A stretch of 64,000 nucleotides of DNA from positions 6,895,001-6,959,000 of the forward strand of contig NZ_CP034444.1 of the NCBI RefSeq assembly GCF_003952385.1. Direction: 5' to 3'. The stretch comes from Mesorhizobium sp. M1D.F.Ca.ET.043.01.1.1. Lineage in GTDB: Bacteria; Pseudomonadota; Alphaproteobacteria; Rhizobiales; Rhizobiaceae. Made by a program: the position numbers and the translations under genes. Below, in pieces: positions 20,149-29,423 of this stretch (position 1 is its first letter; the number at the start of each line of letters is the position of its first letter). Under the pieces are notes generated by a model. It saw nothing but the letters and a program-made list of their open reading frames with translations, was not told where the DNA came from and did no database searches.

Positions 20149-22122
20149 TCAAAGGGTGATGCGGTATTTGGCAAATCCCGCCTCGCCCTCGCCCGCCGGC
20201 TCAATTTTCGGGGATTTCACCTGATCGACAAAATCCTTCGCCCTGGGGCCGGTCTCGAAGACGACGCTGGCGCCGGCCAGCGGCGCAAACGACCAGTTGC
20301 CGTCCGCCGACGGATTGATCGTGCCCTCGTCGATGACGTAGCGCACGATCACGTCGCGGTTGGTGTCCGGCGCCTCGTAGATGATCTTCGAGGCGTTGAT
20401 GTCGGGGAAATTGCCGCCGCCGCCGGCGCGGTAGTTGTTGGTGGCGACCACGAAATTGGCTGCCGGATCAATCGGTTTGCCGTCGAACCTCAGGTCGGCG
20501 ATACGGCTGGAGCCGGCGTTCGCCACGCCGCCCTTGGAATCGTATTTCGGCGGCTGCGACAGGTCGATCCTGTACGTGACGCCGTCGATGACGTCGAAAT
20601 TATAGGACGGGAAGTCGGTGTTGATCAGCGGCTGATCGGCCTTGCCCGGCTCGATCCTGTTGAAGATGCCGGCCGACATTTCCAGCCATTCCTTGACCTC
20701 GGCGCCAGTGATTTCAACGGCCCGTACCGTGTTCGGGTAGAGGTAGAGGTCGGCGACGTTCTTGATGGCGACGTCGCCGACCGGAACCTCGGTATAATAG
20801 TCGGCGCCGTTGCGGCCGCCGGCCTTGAAGGGTGCAGCCGCTGAAAGCAGCGGCACGTCCTTCCACTGCGTGCTCTTCAATATGTCCTTCAGATACCAGC
20901 TCTGCGCCTGGTTGACGATCTGCACCGACGGATCGTCGGCGACCAAGGCGAAATAGGAATAGAGCGGCGCGGACGTCCTGCCGACGGGGCGGCGGACATA
21001 GGCGAGCGTCGCCTCATGATCCTGCTCCAGCGCCGCGATGATGCGCTTGTCGTCGGGCACGGTCGCCTTGTTCTTGTTGTCGACGCGCTCGTAGATCGGC
21101 CGCGCTTCGGAGGTCGCCGAGACGACCCGCCATTTCGAGCCGTCGCGCTCCAGCAAAAGGTCGATCAGGCCCATATGCGAGCCCCAGAAGCCGCCCATCA
21201 CCGCCGGCTTGCCCTGCAGCGTGCCCTTCTCGGTATCGACGCCTTCGAGCGACTGGAAATCCTTCTTGCCGGGGAAAACGAGATGCTGGTGGCCGGTGAA
21301 GACGGCGTCGATGCCCTCGACGCCAGCGACGAAGAAGGAGGCGTTTTCCATCTTGTCGCCCTGCTTGATGTCGATGCCCGAATGCGAGAGCGCAATCACG
21401 ATGTCGGCCCCCTCTTCCCTGATCTGCGGTACCCAGGCCTTGGCCGCTTCGACGATGTCGCGCGTCTGGACGTTGCCTTCGAGGTTCTTCAGATCCCAGA
21501 CCATGATCTGCGGCGGTACGAAGCCGACGACGCCGATTTTGATCGGCTGCTCGGCGCCCGAGCCGTCCTTGATCTTCTTGTCGAGGATGACATAGGGCTT
21601 GAGGTAGAGCTTGTCGTCGCGCGGGTTGGCGGCAAGCGTGGTGCCGCGGATCAGGTTCGCGCACACGAATGGGAAATTGGCGCCGGCCAGCACCTTGTCC
21701 AGGAAGGACAGGCCGTAGTTGAATTCGTGGTTGCCGAGCGTCGAGCATTCATAGCCGAGCAGGTTCATGCCCTTCATGACCGGATGCAGATCGCCGTCCT
21801 TCATGCCCTTCTCATAGGCTACGTAGTCGCCCATCGGGTTGCCCTGCAGCAGGTCGCCATTGTCGATCAGCATCGCATTGGTGGCTTCCTTGCGCACCGC
21901 GTCGATCAAGGAAGCCGTGCGCGACAGGCCCATCGTGTCGTTTGCTTTGTCGGCGTAGTAATCATAGGGGAGCAGGTTCACATGGATGTCGGTGGTTTCC
22001 ATGATCCTGAGATGCGCCTGATTGGCCGCGGCGCGGGCTGAGAACGGATGCAGCATGATCAGCGCTCCGGTGGCGGCGGCTCCGGCCAGCAGCGAACGGC
22101 GGGTGACGAGCGGTTGTGACAT
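20149..22122 (-). CDS. cpdB: CpdB-type 2',3'-cyclic-nucleotide phosphodiesterase / 3'-nucleotidase (Tat-exported)
   Basis: A periplasmic nucleotidase that salvages phosphate and nucleosides. The start MSQPLVTRRSLLAGAAATGA at 22122 gives a twin-arginine signal peptide with an AAA cleavage region and is preceded by GAGGAGGAAAG; the ATG at 22251 only adds non-coding-looking sequence. Metallophosphatase motifs are RIMETTDIHVNLLPYDYYAD, LIDNGDLLQGNPMGDY, STLGNHEFNYGLSFLD, ALSHSGIDI and FTGHQHLVFPG. The C-terminal 5'-nucleotidase domain has the substrate-binding NNYRAGGGGNFPDI. About 657 residues, full length. Confidence 0.93.
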   Translation of the reverse strand: MSQPLVTRRSLLAGAAATGALIMLHPFSARAAANQAHLRIMETTDIHVNLLPYDYYADKANDTMGLSRTASLIDAVRKEATNAMLIDNGDLLQGNPMGDYVAYEKGMKDGDLHPVMKGMNLLGYECSTLGNHEFNYGLSFLDKVLAGANFPFVCANLIRGTTLAANPRDDKLYLKPYVILDKKIKDGSGAEQPIKIGVVGFVPPQIMVWDLKNLEGNVQTRDIVEAAKAWVPQIREEGADIVIALSHSGIDIKQGDKMENASFFVAGVEGIDAVFTGHQHLVFPGKKDFQSLEGVDTEKGTLQGKPAVMGGFWGSHMGLIDLLLERDGSKWRVVSATSEARPIYERVDNKNKATVPDDKRIIAALEQDHEATLAYVRRPVGRTSAPLYSYFALVADDPSVQIVNQAQSWYLKDILKSTQWKDVPLLSAAAPFKAGGRNGADYYTEVPVGDVAIKNVADLYLYPNTVRAVEITGAEVKEWLEMSAGIFNRIEPGKADQPLINTDFPSYNFDVIDGVTYRIDLSQPPKYDSKGGVANAGSSRIADLRFDGKPIDPAANFVVATNNYRAGGGGNFPDINASKIIYEAPDTNRDVIVRYVIDEGTINPSADGNWSFAPLAGASVVFETGPRAKDFVDQVKSPKIEPAGEGEAGFAKYRITL

Positions 22123-22252
22123 TGCTTTCCTCCTCTTCGACAACGTGACAACCCCTGCCCCCGGATACGGAGCATGGCTCTGAAGGCACTTTGAGTCCAC
22201 GTCTGCTGATCGCCTGTTGATCACGACAAGGTGACGCGTCGATGAAGGCAAA

Positions 22253-22987
22253 TCAGCCTTTGTCGTCGTCGCCCTGGGTGATCAGCCGGGCGCTGCGGTG
22301 TCCGGTGAAATATATCCATAGCCAGCTAAGCGAAACCGCGAGCCGGTTGCGGAAGTCGATCAGGAAATAGATGTGGGCGATGCCCCAGAGCCACCAGGCA
22401 AGCCAGCCGGTGAGCTTGATCCAGCCGAAGTCGATCGCCGCGGCGCGCTTGCCGATCGTCGCCAGGTCGCCGTCATGCCGGTAGCGAAACGGACGCTGCA
22501 CCGTATCGCCGCCGAGCCGCGCCCTGATGGTCGCGGCGACATGCTTGCCCTGCTGCTTGGCCGCGGGTGCAACGCCCGGCACCGGTTTCCCATCCGGCCG
22601 TAACAGATGCGCGGTGTCGCCGATGACGAAGATGTCCGGACTGCCCGGGACGGTGAGACCGGGCTCGACCAGCACCCTGCCCGCCCGGTCGGCCGATGCT
22701 CCCAGCCAATCCGCCGCCGGCGAAGCGGCAACGCCTGCCGCCCACAGGATGGTCTTTGCCGGCAGATGCGTATCGCCGAAGACGACGCCCTCGGCATCCA
22801 GTTGCGTGACGGCGCGGCCAAGCTCGACCGTCACGCCAAGCCGCTCCAGCGCTTTCTGGGCGTAGGCCGAGAGTTCCGGCGCGAAATTGGCGAGGATCCG
22901 CTCGCCGGCCTCGATCAGCACCACCCGCGCCTGCCGGGTGTCGATGTTGCGGAATTCGCCGCGCAGCGAATTCCGCAACATCGACAC
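22253..22987 (-). pseudogene. Type II NADH dehydrogenase, C-terminal half only
   Basis: Similarity to NDH-2/FAD-dependent pyridine nucleotide-disulfide oxidoreductases begins at SLRGEFRNIDTRQARVVLIE and runs to the natural C terminus. It includes TILWAAGVAASPAADWLG, the FAD site IFVIGDTAHLL and the membrane-anchoring helices GWLAWWLWGIAHIYFLIDF. The whole N-terminal half, including the first FAD Rossmann fold, is absent. The upstream DNA (beyond about 22960) is an inverted copy of the gene's own sequence and then unrelated ICE DNA. The frame could still start at an ATG at 22987, but the product would lack FAD binding. It marks the junction between core and accessory DNA. Confidence 0.85.
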
Positions 22988-22995
22988 CCGGCAGG
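22930..22995. repeat. Perfect inverted repeat at the core/accessory junction
   Basis: Arms 22930-22959 and 22966-22995 are perfect reverse complements (30 bp each) around a 6-nt spacer, CGCGCA. The right-hand part duplicates the first codons of the truncated NADH dehydrogenase in inverted orientation. It is either a true palindromic rearrangement scar or a fold-back assembly artefact. Confidence 0.9.
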
Positions 22996-23152
22996 GCGGT
23001 CACCCTCTCGACCAGCCGGCCCGCTCGTGGTATCCATGTCTCGGGTAAGTTGCGCCGCATTTTAGGGGGACGTCATAAGGTTGTACTGGAACCGCAAGCT
23101 TGGCATTGTCACCGGGGGCTTGGGGAAAGAACGCACGGAGGTTTTAATCACC

Positions 23153-23684
23153 ATGCCCAAAACTTCGCTCGCCGAACGCATGTCACGCCTCGAACAGCAA
23201 AGGCGCGGCTCGCCGACAGGAAGCCAAGATCAAGACCGACGAGCGCAAGCAGCACACCAGGCGCCTGATCGAGGCCGGTACGCTCATCGACAAGGCGGGA
23301 CTGCTGGATCTCGAGCAGCAAGCGCTTTACGGCGCCCTGCTCTCCTTGGCGAAGGACGTCCACGACGAAAAGCAGATCACCGCATGGGCGGCGGCCGGCA
23401 AGAAAACGCTCGATCGCGAGGCAAAGGCTGCTGCCGCCACCAGGCAACTGCTGACCGTCACCTTTGCCGCGGCGTTGCCGACCGAGTTCTCGACGCGCCT
23501 GCGCGGCGCGCGCCTGCGCTGGAACAAGTTTCTGCAGCACTGGGAAGGCATGGCCGATTACGAAGCGGTCGCAGCGCTCGCCGCCGAGCATGATGGCGAG
23601 TTGCGTCGCATCGCGCCGCAAGCCGGCTCGGACGGTGAGGATGTGCCGGACCGGGTGCGCGGCCCAAAGCCTGGCCGGTCATAA
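23153..23684 (+). pseudogene. traD: Conjugal transfer protein TraD, two frameshifts
   Basis: The first 16 codons (MPKTSLAERMSRLEQQ) read from the ATG at 23153 and are preceded by an ACGGAGG ribosome-binding site. The rest of TraD (EAKIKTDERKQHTRRLIEAG, TLIDKAGLLDLEQQALYGAL, to GPKPGRS) is in another frame. Restoring one A in the AAA run near 23199-23201 and one G in the GG run at 23219-23220 gives one continuous protein of about 177 residues. So two single-base losses in homopolymers separate start and body. This may be real decay or consensus error. TraD-type proteins lie just upstream of traG in rhizobial conjugation loci, as here (15-bp gap). Confidence 0.72.
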
Positions 23685-23699
23685 CGGACGGACCAGAAG

Positions 23700-25754
23700 A
23701 TGTTCGGGCGCATCTCCTATGACCTTGCCAAGGCCGGCGTAAAGGCGCTCGTCGCCATCCTGCCGCTCGTCATCTGGTACCCGGCCTGGCGCTATGCCCA
23801 CGGCCTTTGGCAACAGCTTATGCTCGACTGGTATTCTAGCGGCCCCGCCCCCTCGTCGGCAGTCTATCGTCTCGCCTATGCCGCTTGGCCTTCGATCGCG
23901 TTGGTGGGTCCCGGCCTCACGATGGGCGTGGCACTTTTGCTGCGACGGGCCGGGATGGTTCTGCCGCTGACTGCCGTTGCCGCCGTCTTCGGAATGGCCG
24001 TGGCGACCGCGATGACGGTCTGGCCGGAAGCCTCGCGACTAATAGAATACCGCTCGCTCTATCCATGGTCGGAGGTTCTGCGCGTTGCCGACATGTCGAT
24101 CTTCTACGCCGGCGCCCTCGGCTTCCTCGCCACAAGGGCCGGCTTGCGCTCGCTGGTCGGCAAGCCGCTGCGCGCGCCAGGCATAACAAACCCGGTCGAG
24201 CGCGCCTCGTCCGACACGTTTGGCCATGCCGACTGGATGGACATCGCCGAAGCGCAAAACCTGTTCGGCGCCGGTGGGCGTTCACAAGCAGCGCCGAACA
24301 ATCTTGGCGGCGTGGTGATCGGCGAGGCCTACCGCGTCGATCAGGACGCGCCGGCTCGACGCGGCCAGCAATTCGACCCCGGCGATCGAAAAAGCTGGGG
24401 CAAGGGCGGCAAGGCGCCGCTATTGACCTTCGACCTCTCATGGGGCGGCACCCACGGTCTCGTCTTTGCCGGATCCGGCTCCTATAAGACGGTGTCCGTC
24501 TGTGTGCCCACCTTGCTCAGCTATCGTGGTCCGATCATCACGCTCGATCCGTCCGCGGAGATGGCGCCGATGCTGACAGCCGCGCGCACCGCCATGGGTC
24601 GGCGTGTCATCGCCATCGATCCCATGAAGCGCACCGGCGGCTTCAATGCGCTCGACTGGCTGGCGAAGGATTCGCCGCTGATCGATGGCGACATCCGTTC
24701 GGTCGTCGACTGGATCTGCGGCGAAAGAAGCTCCGCCACGCGCGATGCGCCGGCGAGCGCCTCGGGCAAAGCCTTCTTCGAGGGCCGCGGCAAGGCGATC
24801 GTCGAGGCGCTTTTGTCCGACATCGTGTTCGACACCACGCTCGGCAACGCCAGGCGCAACCTCGTCACCCTCGCCGAACGGCTGGCGCAGCCTGAGAAGA
24901 AGATGCGCGCGGAACTGGCGCGCATCCATGAAGACTCCTTGTCGCCGCGTGGGCGTCATCTGGCCGGGCAATTGATGGATCTGGTTGCCGAGACGTTTTC
25001 CGGCGTCTACGGCAACATGAGCGAGCAGACCGAATGGCTCGCCAATCCCGCTTACGCAAGACTGGTCTCGGGCGACAGTTTCCGCACCGCCGATCTCGTC
25101 GCCGGCAGGCTCGACCTCTTTGTCAACATTCCGATGAAGGTGCTGGAATCAACGCCCGCCCTTGCCCGGGTCGTCATCGGATCGCTGCTCAACGCCGTCT
25201 ACGAGGCCGACGGCGTCCTGCCGGGCGGCCGCGTCGTCTTCCTTCTCGATGAGGTGGCCCGGCTCGGTTTCATGAATTCCCTGGCGCGGGCCCGCGACGC
25301 CGGCCGCAAATACGGCATCTCACTGGTCATGCTCTACCAATCGGAAGGCCAGTTGCGTGAGCAATGGGGCGAAAGCGGCAAAGCATCCTGGTTCGAGAGC
25401 GCTTCCTGGCGTTCCTATGCCGCGATCGGCTCGCTCGAACAGGCGCGCGCCGTCTCCGAGGCGCTCGGCGAACACGGCGTCGTTCTCAACACCGAAACCA
25501 AAAACCGCGGCAAGAGCGCCAGGCCGCTCGAGATCGGCACCGCCTCGACCGGGGCTTCGGAACAAAAATCCGAGCGCGCCCGCCGGCTGGCGACCGTCTC
25601 CGAAATTCTTGCCGATACCCGTGCCGACGAGCAGTTCGTCTTCATCCAAGGTCGAAAGCCGCTGCGCTGCGGCCGCGCGATCTATTTCCGCAGAACGGAA
25701 ATGGTCGCCAAAGTCGCCGCCAATCGTTTTGCGCCACGCATCGCGACCGGCTGA
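23700..25754 (+). CDS. traG: TraG/VirD4-type conjugative coupling protein
   Basis: Type IV coupling ATPase that would connect a relaxosome to a mating channel. The 684 residues have N-terminal membrane segments (about residues 15-37, 62-82, 90-110 and 135-153) and a cytoplasmic ATPase. It has the Ti/ICE-type Walker A variant FAGSGSYKTVSVCVPTLLSY (no Gly before Lys, normal for this branch), LDPSAEMAPM, Walker B VVFLLDEVARLGFM and the sensor region ISLVMLYQSEGQLREQWG. Intact and full length. It is followed by a 6-bp gap and an AAA ATPase gene; no relaxase gene is next to it in this window. Confidence 0.95.
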   Translation: MFGRISYDLAKAGVKALVAILPLVIWYPAWRYAHGLWQQLMLDWYSSGPAPSSAVYRLAYAAWPSIALVGPGLTMGVALLLRRAGMVLPLTAVAAVFGMAVATAMTVWPEASRLIEYRSLYPWSEVLRVADMSIFYAGALGFLATRAGLRSLVGKPLRAPGITNPVERASSDTFGHADWMDIAEAQNLFGAGGRSQAAPNNLGGVVIGEAYRVDQDAPARRGQQFDPGDRKSWGKGGKAPLLTFDLSWGGTHGLVFAGSGSYKTVSVCVPTLLSYRGPIITLDPSAEMAPMLTAARTAMGRRVIAIDPMKRTGGFNALDWLAKDSPLIDGDIRSVVDWICGERSSATRDAPASASGKAFFEGRGKAIVEALLSDIVFDTTLGNARRNLVTLAERLAQPEKKMRAELARIHEDSLSPRGRHLAGQLMDLVAETFSGVYGNMSEQTEWLANPAYARLVSGDSFRTADLVAGRLDLFVNIPMKVLESTPALARVVIGSLLNAVYEADGVLPGGRVVFLLDEVARLGFMNSLARARDAGRKYGISLVMLYQSEGQLREQWGESGKASWFESASWRSYAAIGSLEQARAVSEALGEHGVVLNTETKNRGKSARPLEIGTASTGASEQKSERARRLATVSEILADTRADEQFVFIQGRKPLRCGRAIYFRRTEMVAKVAANRFAPRIATG

Positions 25755-25760
25755 GGGGGC

Positions 25761-26852
25761 ATGAAAGAAGTGCCATTTGCTCTTTCCCCCGTCCTGGTTG
25801 GTCTCGTGGTTCTGGTCGCCATCGTGGCGATCGCCGAACGACATGCCGGCATCATCCTGGTCGTTGCCCTGGCGGTCATGGCGTGGCGGCTGGTGCGTGC
25901 CGACAAATACGGCCTGCCTTCACGGCATCCTCGCGGCGGGCAACGACAGTCCACCGGCCGCGAACAATCGCACCTGTCGGTGCGCAGGTCCGAGCGCCGG
26001 CCCCTCGCCGCCATCCTGGCCGAGCTCGACGCCATGACCGGCTGGCGATCGGTCAAGGCCGAGGTTCACAAGCTCGTAGCCGTCCTGCGCGCCGAAGAGC
26101 ACCGCCGCCGGCGGGGCGTAAAATCCAAAAACCCTCCCAGCCTGCATCTGGTGTTCCTCGGCAATCCCGGCACCGGCAAGACGACCGCCGCTCGTCTGAT
26201 GGGCGAAATCTTTCATGCGCTCGGCCTGCTCAGCTCGGGCCATGTCGTCGAGGTCGACCGCTCCCGCTTGGTCGCCGGCTTTATCGGCCAGACTGCGATC
26301 CAGACGCGCGAAGCGGTCGAGGCCGCACTCGACGGGGTCCTGTTCATAGACGAGGCCTACGCGCTCGCGCCGGACGGGCACCAAAACGATTTCGGACGAG
26401 AGGCGGTCGACACCCTGCTCAAGCTGATGGAGGACAATCGCGATCGGCTCGCGGTGGTCGTTGCCGGCTATACCGGCGAGATGCGTCGCTTCCTCGACGT
26501 AAATCCGGGCCTGCGCTCCCGCTTCACCAGGACAATCCTGTTTGAGGATTACGCCGCGCAGGAACTTTCAGCGATCTTTCGCGATCTCATCGAACGGGAG
26601 GGTTTTGGCCTTGACGTTGCAGCCGAAGAGGCCATCGACCTCGCTTGCGTGCGCCTGGAAGCGGAACGCGGCGAGACCTTCGGCAACGCTCGCGACATGC
26701 GCACGCTCTGGGAACGCACCCGCGAGGCGCAGGCGCTGCGGTTGGCGGGTGATCCCGTCGGCACTCCCGGCCGTCACGCCATCATGACGATCGAGGCACA
26801 GGATATCGAGATGGCCATGGCTGTCCGCGAGCGGCAGGGGATCGGGGCATGA
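25761..26852 (+). CDS. CbbX/SpoVK-like AAA+ ATPase with N-terminal membrane segments
   Basis: A 363-residue protein. Two hydrophobic segments (about residues 9-27 and 30-45) are followed by a basic linker and an AAA+ module of the CbxX/CfqX type (about 85-345). Walker A is [20 protein letters not shown], Walker B is [15 protein letters not shown], sensor 1 lies near [20 protein letters not shown], and arginine fingers are in RSRFTRTI. Enzymes of this family remodel protein complexes. The gene regularly follows traG in rhizobial ICEs, so a role in conjugation is inferred. It overlaps the next gene by ATGA. Confidence 0.88.
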   Translation: MKEVPFALSPVLVGLVVLVAIVAIAERHAGIILVVALAVMAWRLVRADKYGLPSRHPRGGQRQSTGREQSHLSVRRSERRPLAAILAELDAMTGWRSVKAEVHKLVAVLRAEEHRRRRGVKSKNPPSLHLVFLGNPGTGKTTAARLMGEIFHALGLLSSGHVVEVDRSRLVAGFIGQTAIQTREAVEAALDGVLFIDEAYALAPDGHQNDFGREAVDTLLKLMEDNRDRLAVVVAGYTGEMRRFLDVNPGLRSRFTRTILFEDYAAQELSAIFRDLIEREGFGLDVAAEEAIDLACVRLEAERGETFGNARDMRTLWERTREAQALRLAGDPVGTPGRHAIMTIEAQDIEMAMAVRERQGIGA

Positions 26853-27256
26853 TGGCATTGCTTTCATCCGGCCGCGCCACGCTTCTGCGCTGGTCCAAGC
26901 TTGTTCCGGGCCTGTTCAGGCAAGATCCGCTGTTTCGCTATGCCACGATCGCCGTTGTTCTGGCTTTGATCCTAATGGCTGTCAGCATCGGTCAGGACGT
27001 GAGCGCGCGCCGCCCCCTCCCCGGGACAAGAGACGCGGGCGTGACTGCGCCGGATCCAAGCGGAGAGGCCAGTACTCCAGCCGGGAATCTGGATGCGGCA
27101 AAGCCACCGGCTCCCGCATCGCCAGACCTGTCACCGGCGCAGCAAAACGAGCAAGACCCCGCGATAGCGCCCAGCCGATCGCTGCAAGGCCTCGATCTCG
27201 CGCCGGCGCCACGCGACAATTTTGGAACCGTTCCGCAAGGAGGCAAACCACAATGA
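26849..27256 (+). CDS. Hypothetical membrane-anchored protein of the traG operon
   Basis: A 135-residue protein with one membrane segment (about residues 31-50: [18 protein letters not shown]) and a Pro/Ala/Asp-rich, probably disordered C-terminal region. The topology looks like a bitopic protein with its tail in the periplasm. No family recognised. It is coupled at both ends by 4-bp ATGA overlaps to the AAA ATPase and to the exported protein gene. Confidence 0.8.
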   Translation: MMALLSSGRATLLRWSKLVPGLFRQDPLFRYATIAVVLALILMAVSIGQDVSARRPLPGTRDAGVTAPDPSGEASTPAGNLDAAKPPAPASPDLSPAQQNEQDPAIAPSRSLQGLDLAPAPRDNFGTVPQGGKPQ

Positions 27257-28047
27257 TAAGATCCTTGATCGTGCCGGGCTGCTTCGCCGCCCTGATCGGT
27301 GCAACCGGCACGGCGTTTGCCGAAAATTCGCCAACCGATACCACCGATCAAAGGCTGGAACGCATCGAGCGCAAGCTCGACGCGCTCCTGCGCCGTCTCG
27401 ATGCTCCCGCTACTGTCGGCGCGGACCAGACGACCGCGCCAGCTCTCGCTGCGCCCGACAGGAGTGCCGCGCCGCAGAAGCCCAGTACCCTGCCCGCGGC
27501 TGCCGGGACCGACGGCACTTCCTATGAGCCGGGTGCTGTCGCCATTGCCCGCATCGCGCCGGCAAAGACCGATGCGCTGTCCGACGTTCCGGCCGACAGC
27601 GTCGGCAGCTATGTCTATCAAGGCGGCGACATTGCGCTGAACGAGCTTTCCCGAAACGGCGTCCGCTACACCGGCCTCGCCGCGGTCGAGCTCCAGGGCT
27701 GGCTTAAAATCGCCGAGGCCGGGAGGACGCAGCTCGCCGTCGAATATCGCGCCACCACCGGCTCCAACGTCTTCGTCAATGCGACCTGCATCGCCTCCGT
27801 CTGGCTGGAAGATCGCTCGATCGGCTCCAGGCGTGGCGAGATCCCGATGCCGGCGCGTGAGGAAAAAACTGTCTCCCTGGTTTACGGCGCCGACCTTCAG
27901 CCGGGCCTGTACAAGCTCCGCGCCTGGCTCGCCTGCACGCCGCCGCGCGACCTGCGCAGGCTCAATGCCGCGGTGCTGATCAAGAGCCCCAGCGACATGA
28001 ACCTACGCCTGATCAAGGACACCGAACTCTTGCATCAGGAGCAGTAG
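27253..28047 (+). CDS. Hypothetical exported protein of the traG operon
   Basis: A 264-residue protein with a signal peptide ([20 protein letters not shown], cleavage after AFA). A short coiled coil (RLERIERKLDALLRRLDAP) and an Ala/Pro-rich linker precede a predicted beta-rich domain (about 130-260) with two cysteines (NATCIASVWL, RAWLACTPPR) that could form a disulfide. The C-terminal domain looks like a carbohydrate- or ligand-binding beta-sandwich but is not assigned. The context (traG, AAA, membrane protein) suggests an envelope role in transfer. Confidence 0.8.
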   Translation: MIRSLIVPGCFAALIGATGTAFAENSPTDTTDQRLERIERKLDALLRRLDAPATVGADQTTAPALAAPDRSAAPQKPSTLPAAAGTDGTSYEPGAVAIARIAPAKTDALSDVPADSVGSYVYQGGDIALNELSRNGVRYTGLAAVELQGWLKIAEAGRTQLAVEYRATTGSNVFVNATCIASVWLEDRSIGSRRGEIPMPAREEKTVSLVYGADLQPGLYKLRAWLACTPPRDLRRLNAAVLIKSPSDMNLRLIKDTELLHQEQ

Positions 28048-28052
28048 CCGTC

Positions 28053-28715
28053 ATGGCAAGAGCAAACAAAGGTCCGGACGGGTACGTCGTCGCCGAAGGA
28101 CTGGTCGAAACGCGGCAAGCAGGCTTCGGCAGGCCGGTGTTCCGGCGGCCGGGCTTCGATGGCGTCGTCAGCTTTGACAGAATGGAAGAGGTTTTGAGCG
28201 CGCAGACCCGCGCATGCCGCGAGAGGCGCGGCCTGACGCGCGAAAATCTCGCATTGATGCTCGGGCTGTCGACCCAGGTGTTCCGGCGCTACGAGGTGGC
28301 CTTCTCCAAGATGCATGTCACGCGCCTGATCCACCTTTGCGAAATTCTCGGCGCCTCGCCAATCGCCATGCTTGCCGAGACAGCGCCGCATCTTTTCGGC
28401 AAGACCCGCGTAGAGGCAGAAACGCGTGCACAAGCCATCGCAGCCTTGGAGCAACTCCCCGAAGCTGTGGTGGCGCTGCTGCTGCCGCTGCTGCAGACCC
28501 TGCAAAATCAGCCGGGGTATTCCTCCAAGGATGCTGAGATCCCGGCGGCGAATTTATCGGCCGGGCTGGCCGACTTTGAGCGGATGTCAGGAAGGAGGTC
28601 CAGTCCAGTGCCGAAGAAGGACGCGGCCAGTGGCAATGCCTCCGCTTCCAAATCAGCTCAGAGAAAAAGGCACGCCTCGAAAAACAAACACGCCGCTGTC
28701 GCCAGAAAGAGTTAG
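28053..28715 (+). CDS. XRE-like HTH protein with basic tail
   Basis: A 220-residue protein. A helix-turn-helix of the Cro/C1 type spans about residues 50-110 (CRERRGLTRENLALMLGLST, VFRRYEVAFSKMHVTRLIHL, CEILGASPIAML). The C-terminal 40 residues are strongly basic (KSAQRKRHASKNKHAAVARK), typical of non-specific DNA contact. It lies 5 bp downstream of the exported-protein gene, so it is the last gene of the traG operon and a candidate regulator of it. Confidence 0.82.
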   Translation: MARANKGPDGYVVAEGLVETRQAGFGRPVFRRPGFDGVVSFDRMEEVLSAQTRACRERRGLTRENLALMLGLSTQVFRRYEVAFSKMHVTRLIHLCEILGASPIAMLAETAPHLFGKTRVEAETRAQAIAALEQLPEAVVALLLPLLQTLQNQPGYSSKDAEIPAANLSAGLADFERMSGRRSSPVPKKDAASGNASASKSAQRKRHASKNKHAAVARKS

Positions 28716-28841
28716 AGGCAAATCCCGATCTTGTCCCTCGGGCGAGCTGATGCGTCTTGCCGAAGCCCTGGCTCGCGATGCCTTGAATGGTGCGCCCATA
28801 ACGAGAGTTTTCAGCACGGTCGGGACGACTGATACTTTATT

Positions 28842-29423
28842 ATGGGTTTAGTCCAGGAAAAGGGCGTACCGAAAGGCGAGTTCGTGCGAATACATAGATT
28901 CATGCTGCCAAATGAAGCAGGCGAGGTGAACAACCCCCTTCGGGACAATATCGCGTGGTTCCTCGAAGCCGAGCGCCGTAGGCGAAAGCTTCGCCATCAA
29001 CACATGGCTGAACTGTTCAAAACGTCGCCTGGTCAAGGACTCGCATACCGCACCTACATTCGCACCATGAGAAAGCGAAACAACGTGACGCTGCGCACGG
29101 TCGAACAGATGGCTCAGGCGCTGCAGGTGTCGATCGCGACACTTCTGGTCGGCGGTGCTGAATTGGAACCCTGGGCCCACAAGCTCACCGAAAAATCGAT
29201 CCGCGGGCGCCTTGCCGGCATCATCAACAGCGAGCGTGAGCGCCGCAATCTGCTCCGCTATCAAATGGCGGAGCTCCTGGGTGTGTCGGAGATCACTCTC
29301 AACAAGCTGGCGGACGCGGATGGTAATGTCAGTGTCGATACAATCGCCGCTATCGGCGAAGCGCTCGGTCGCGATCCGGCGACCTTTTTGTTTGAGGACT
29401 CCGACAGCCAGCAACCGGCCTGA
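28842..29423 (+). CDS. Protein with two XRE-type HTH domains
   Basis: A 193-residue regulator with duplicated Cro/C1 HTH modules. The first is at about residues 33-100 (NIAWFLEAERRRRKLRHQHM to MAQALQVSIATLLVGG). The second is at about 120-186 (RLAGIINSERERRNLLRYQM, ELLGVSEITLNKLADADGNV, IGEALGRDPATFLFED). An alternative start is the ATG at 28902 (MLPNEAGEV). Domain duplication in one chain suggests binding to closely spaced operators. Target unknown; it may act on the adjacent transfer or antirestriction genes. Confidence 0.8.
   Translation: MGLVQEKGVPKGEFVRIHRFMLPNEAGEVNNPLRDNIAWFLEAERRRRKLRHQHMAELFKTSPGQGLAYRTYIRTMRKRNNVTLRTVEQMAQALQVSIATLLVGGAELEPWAHKLTEKSIRGRLAGIINSERERRNLLRYQMAELLGVSEITLNKLADADGNVSVDTIAAIGEALGRDPATFLFEDSDSQQPA

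Noticed and set aside
24465..24500. TraG Walker A lacks the Gly before Lys (GSGSYKT)
   Set aside because: Considered as a sign of inactivation, but Ti-plasmid TraG proteins have the same type (GSGG[FY]KT), so it is a normal branch feature.
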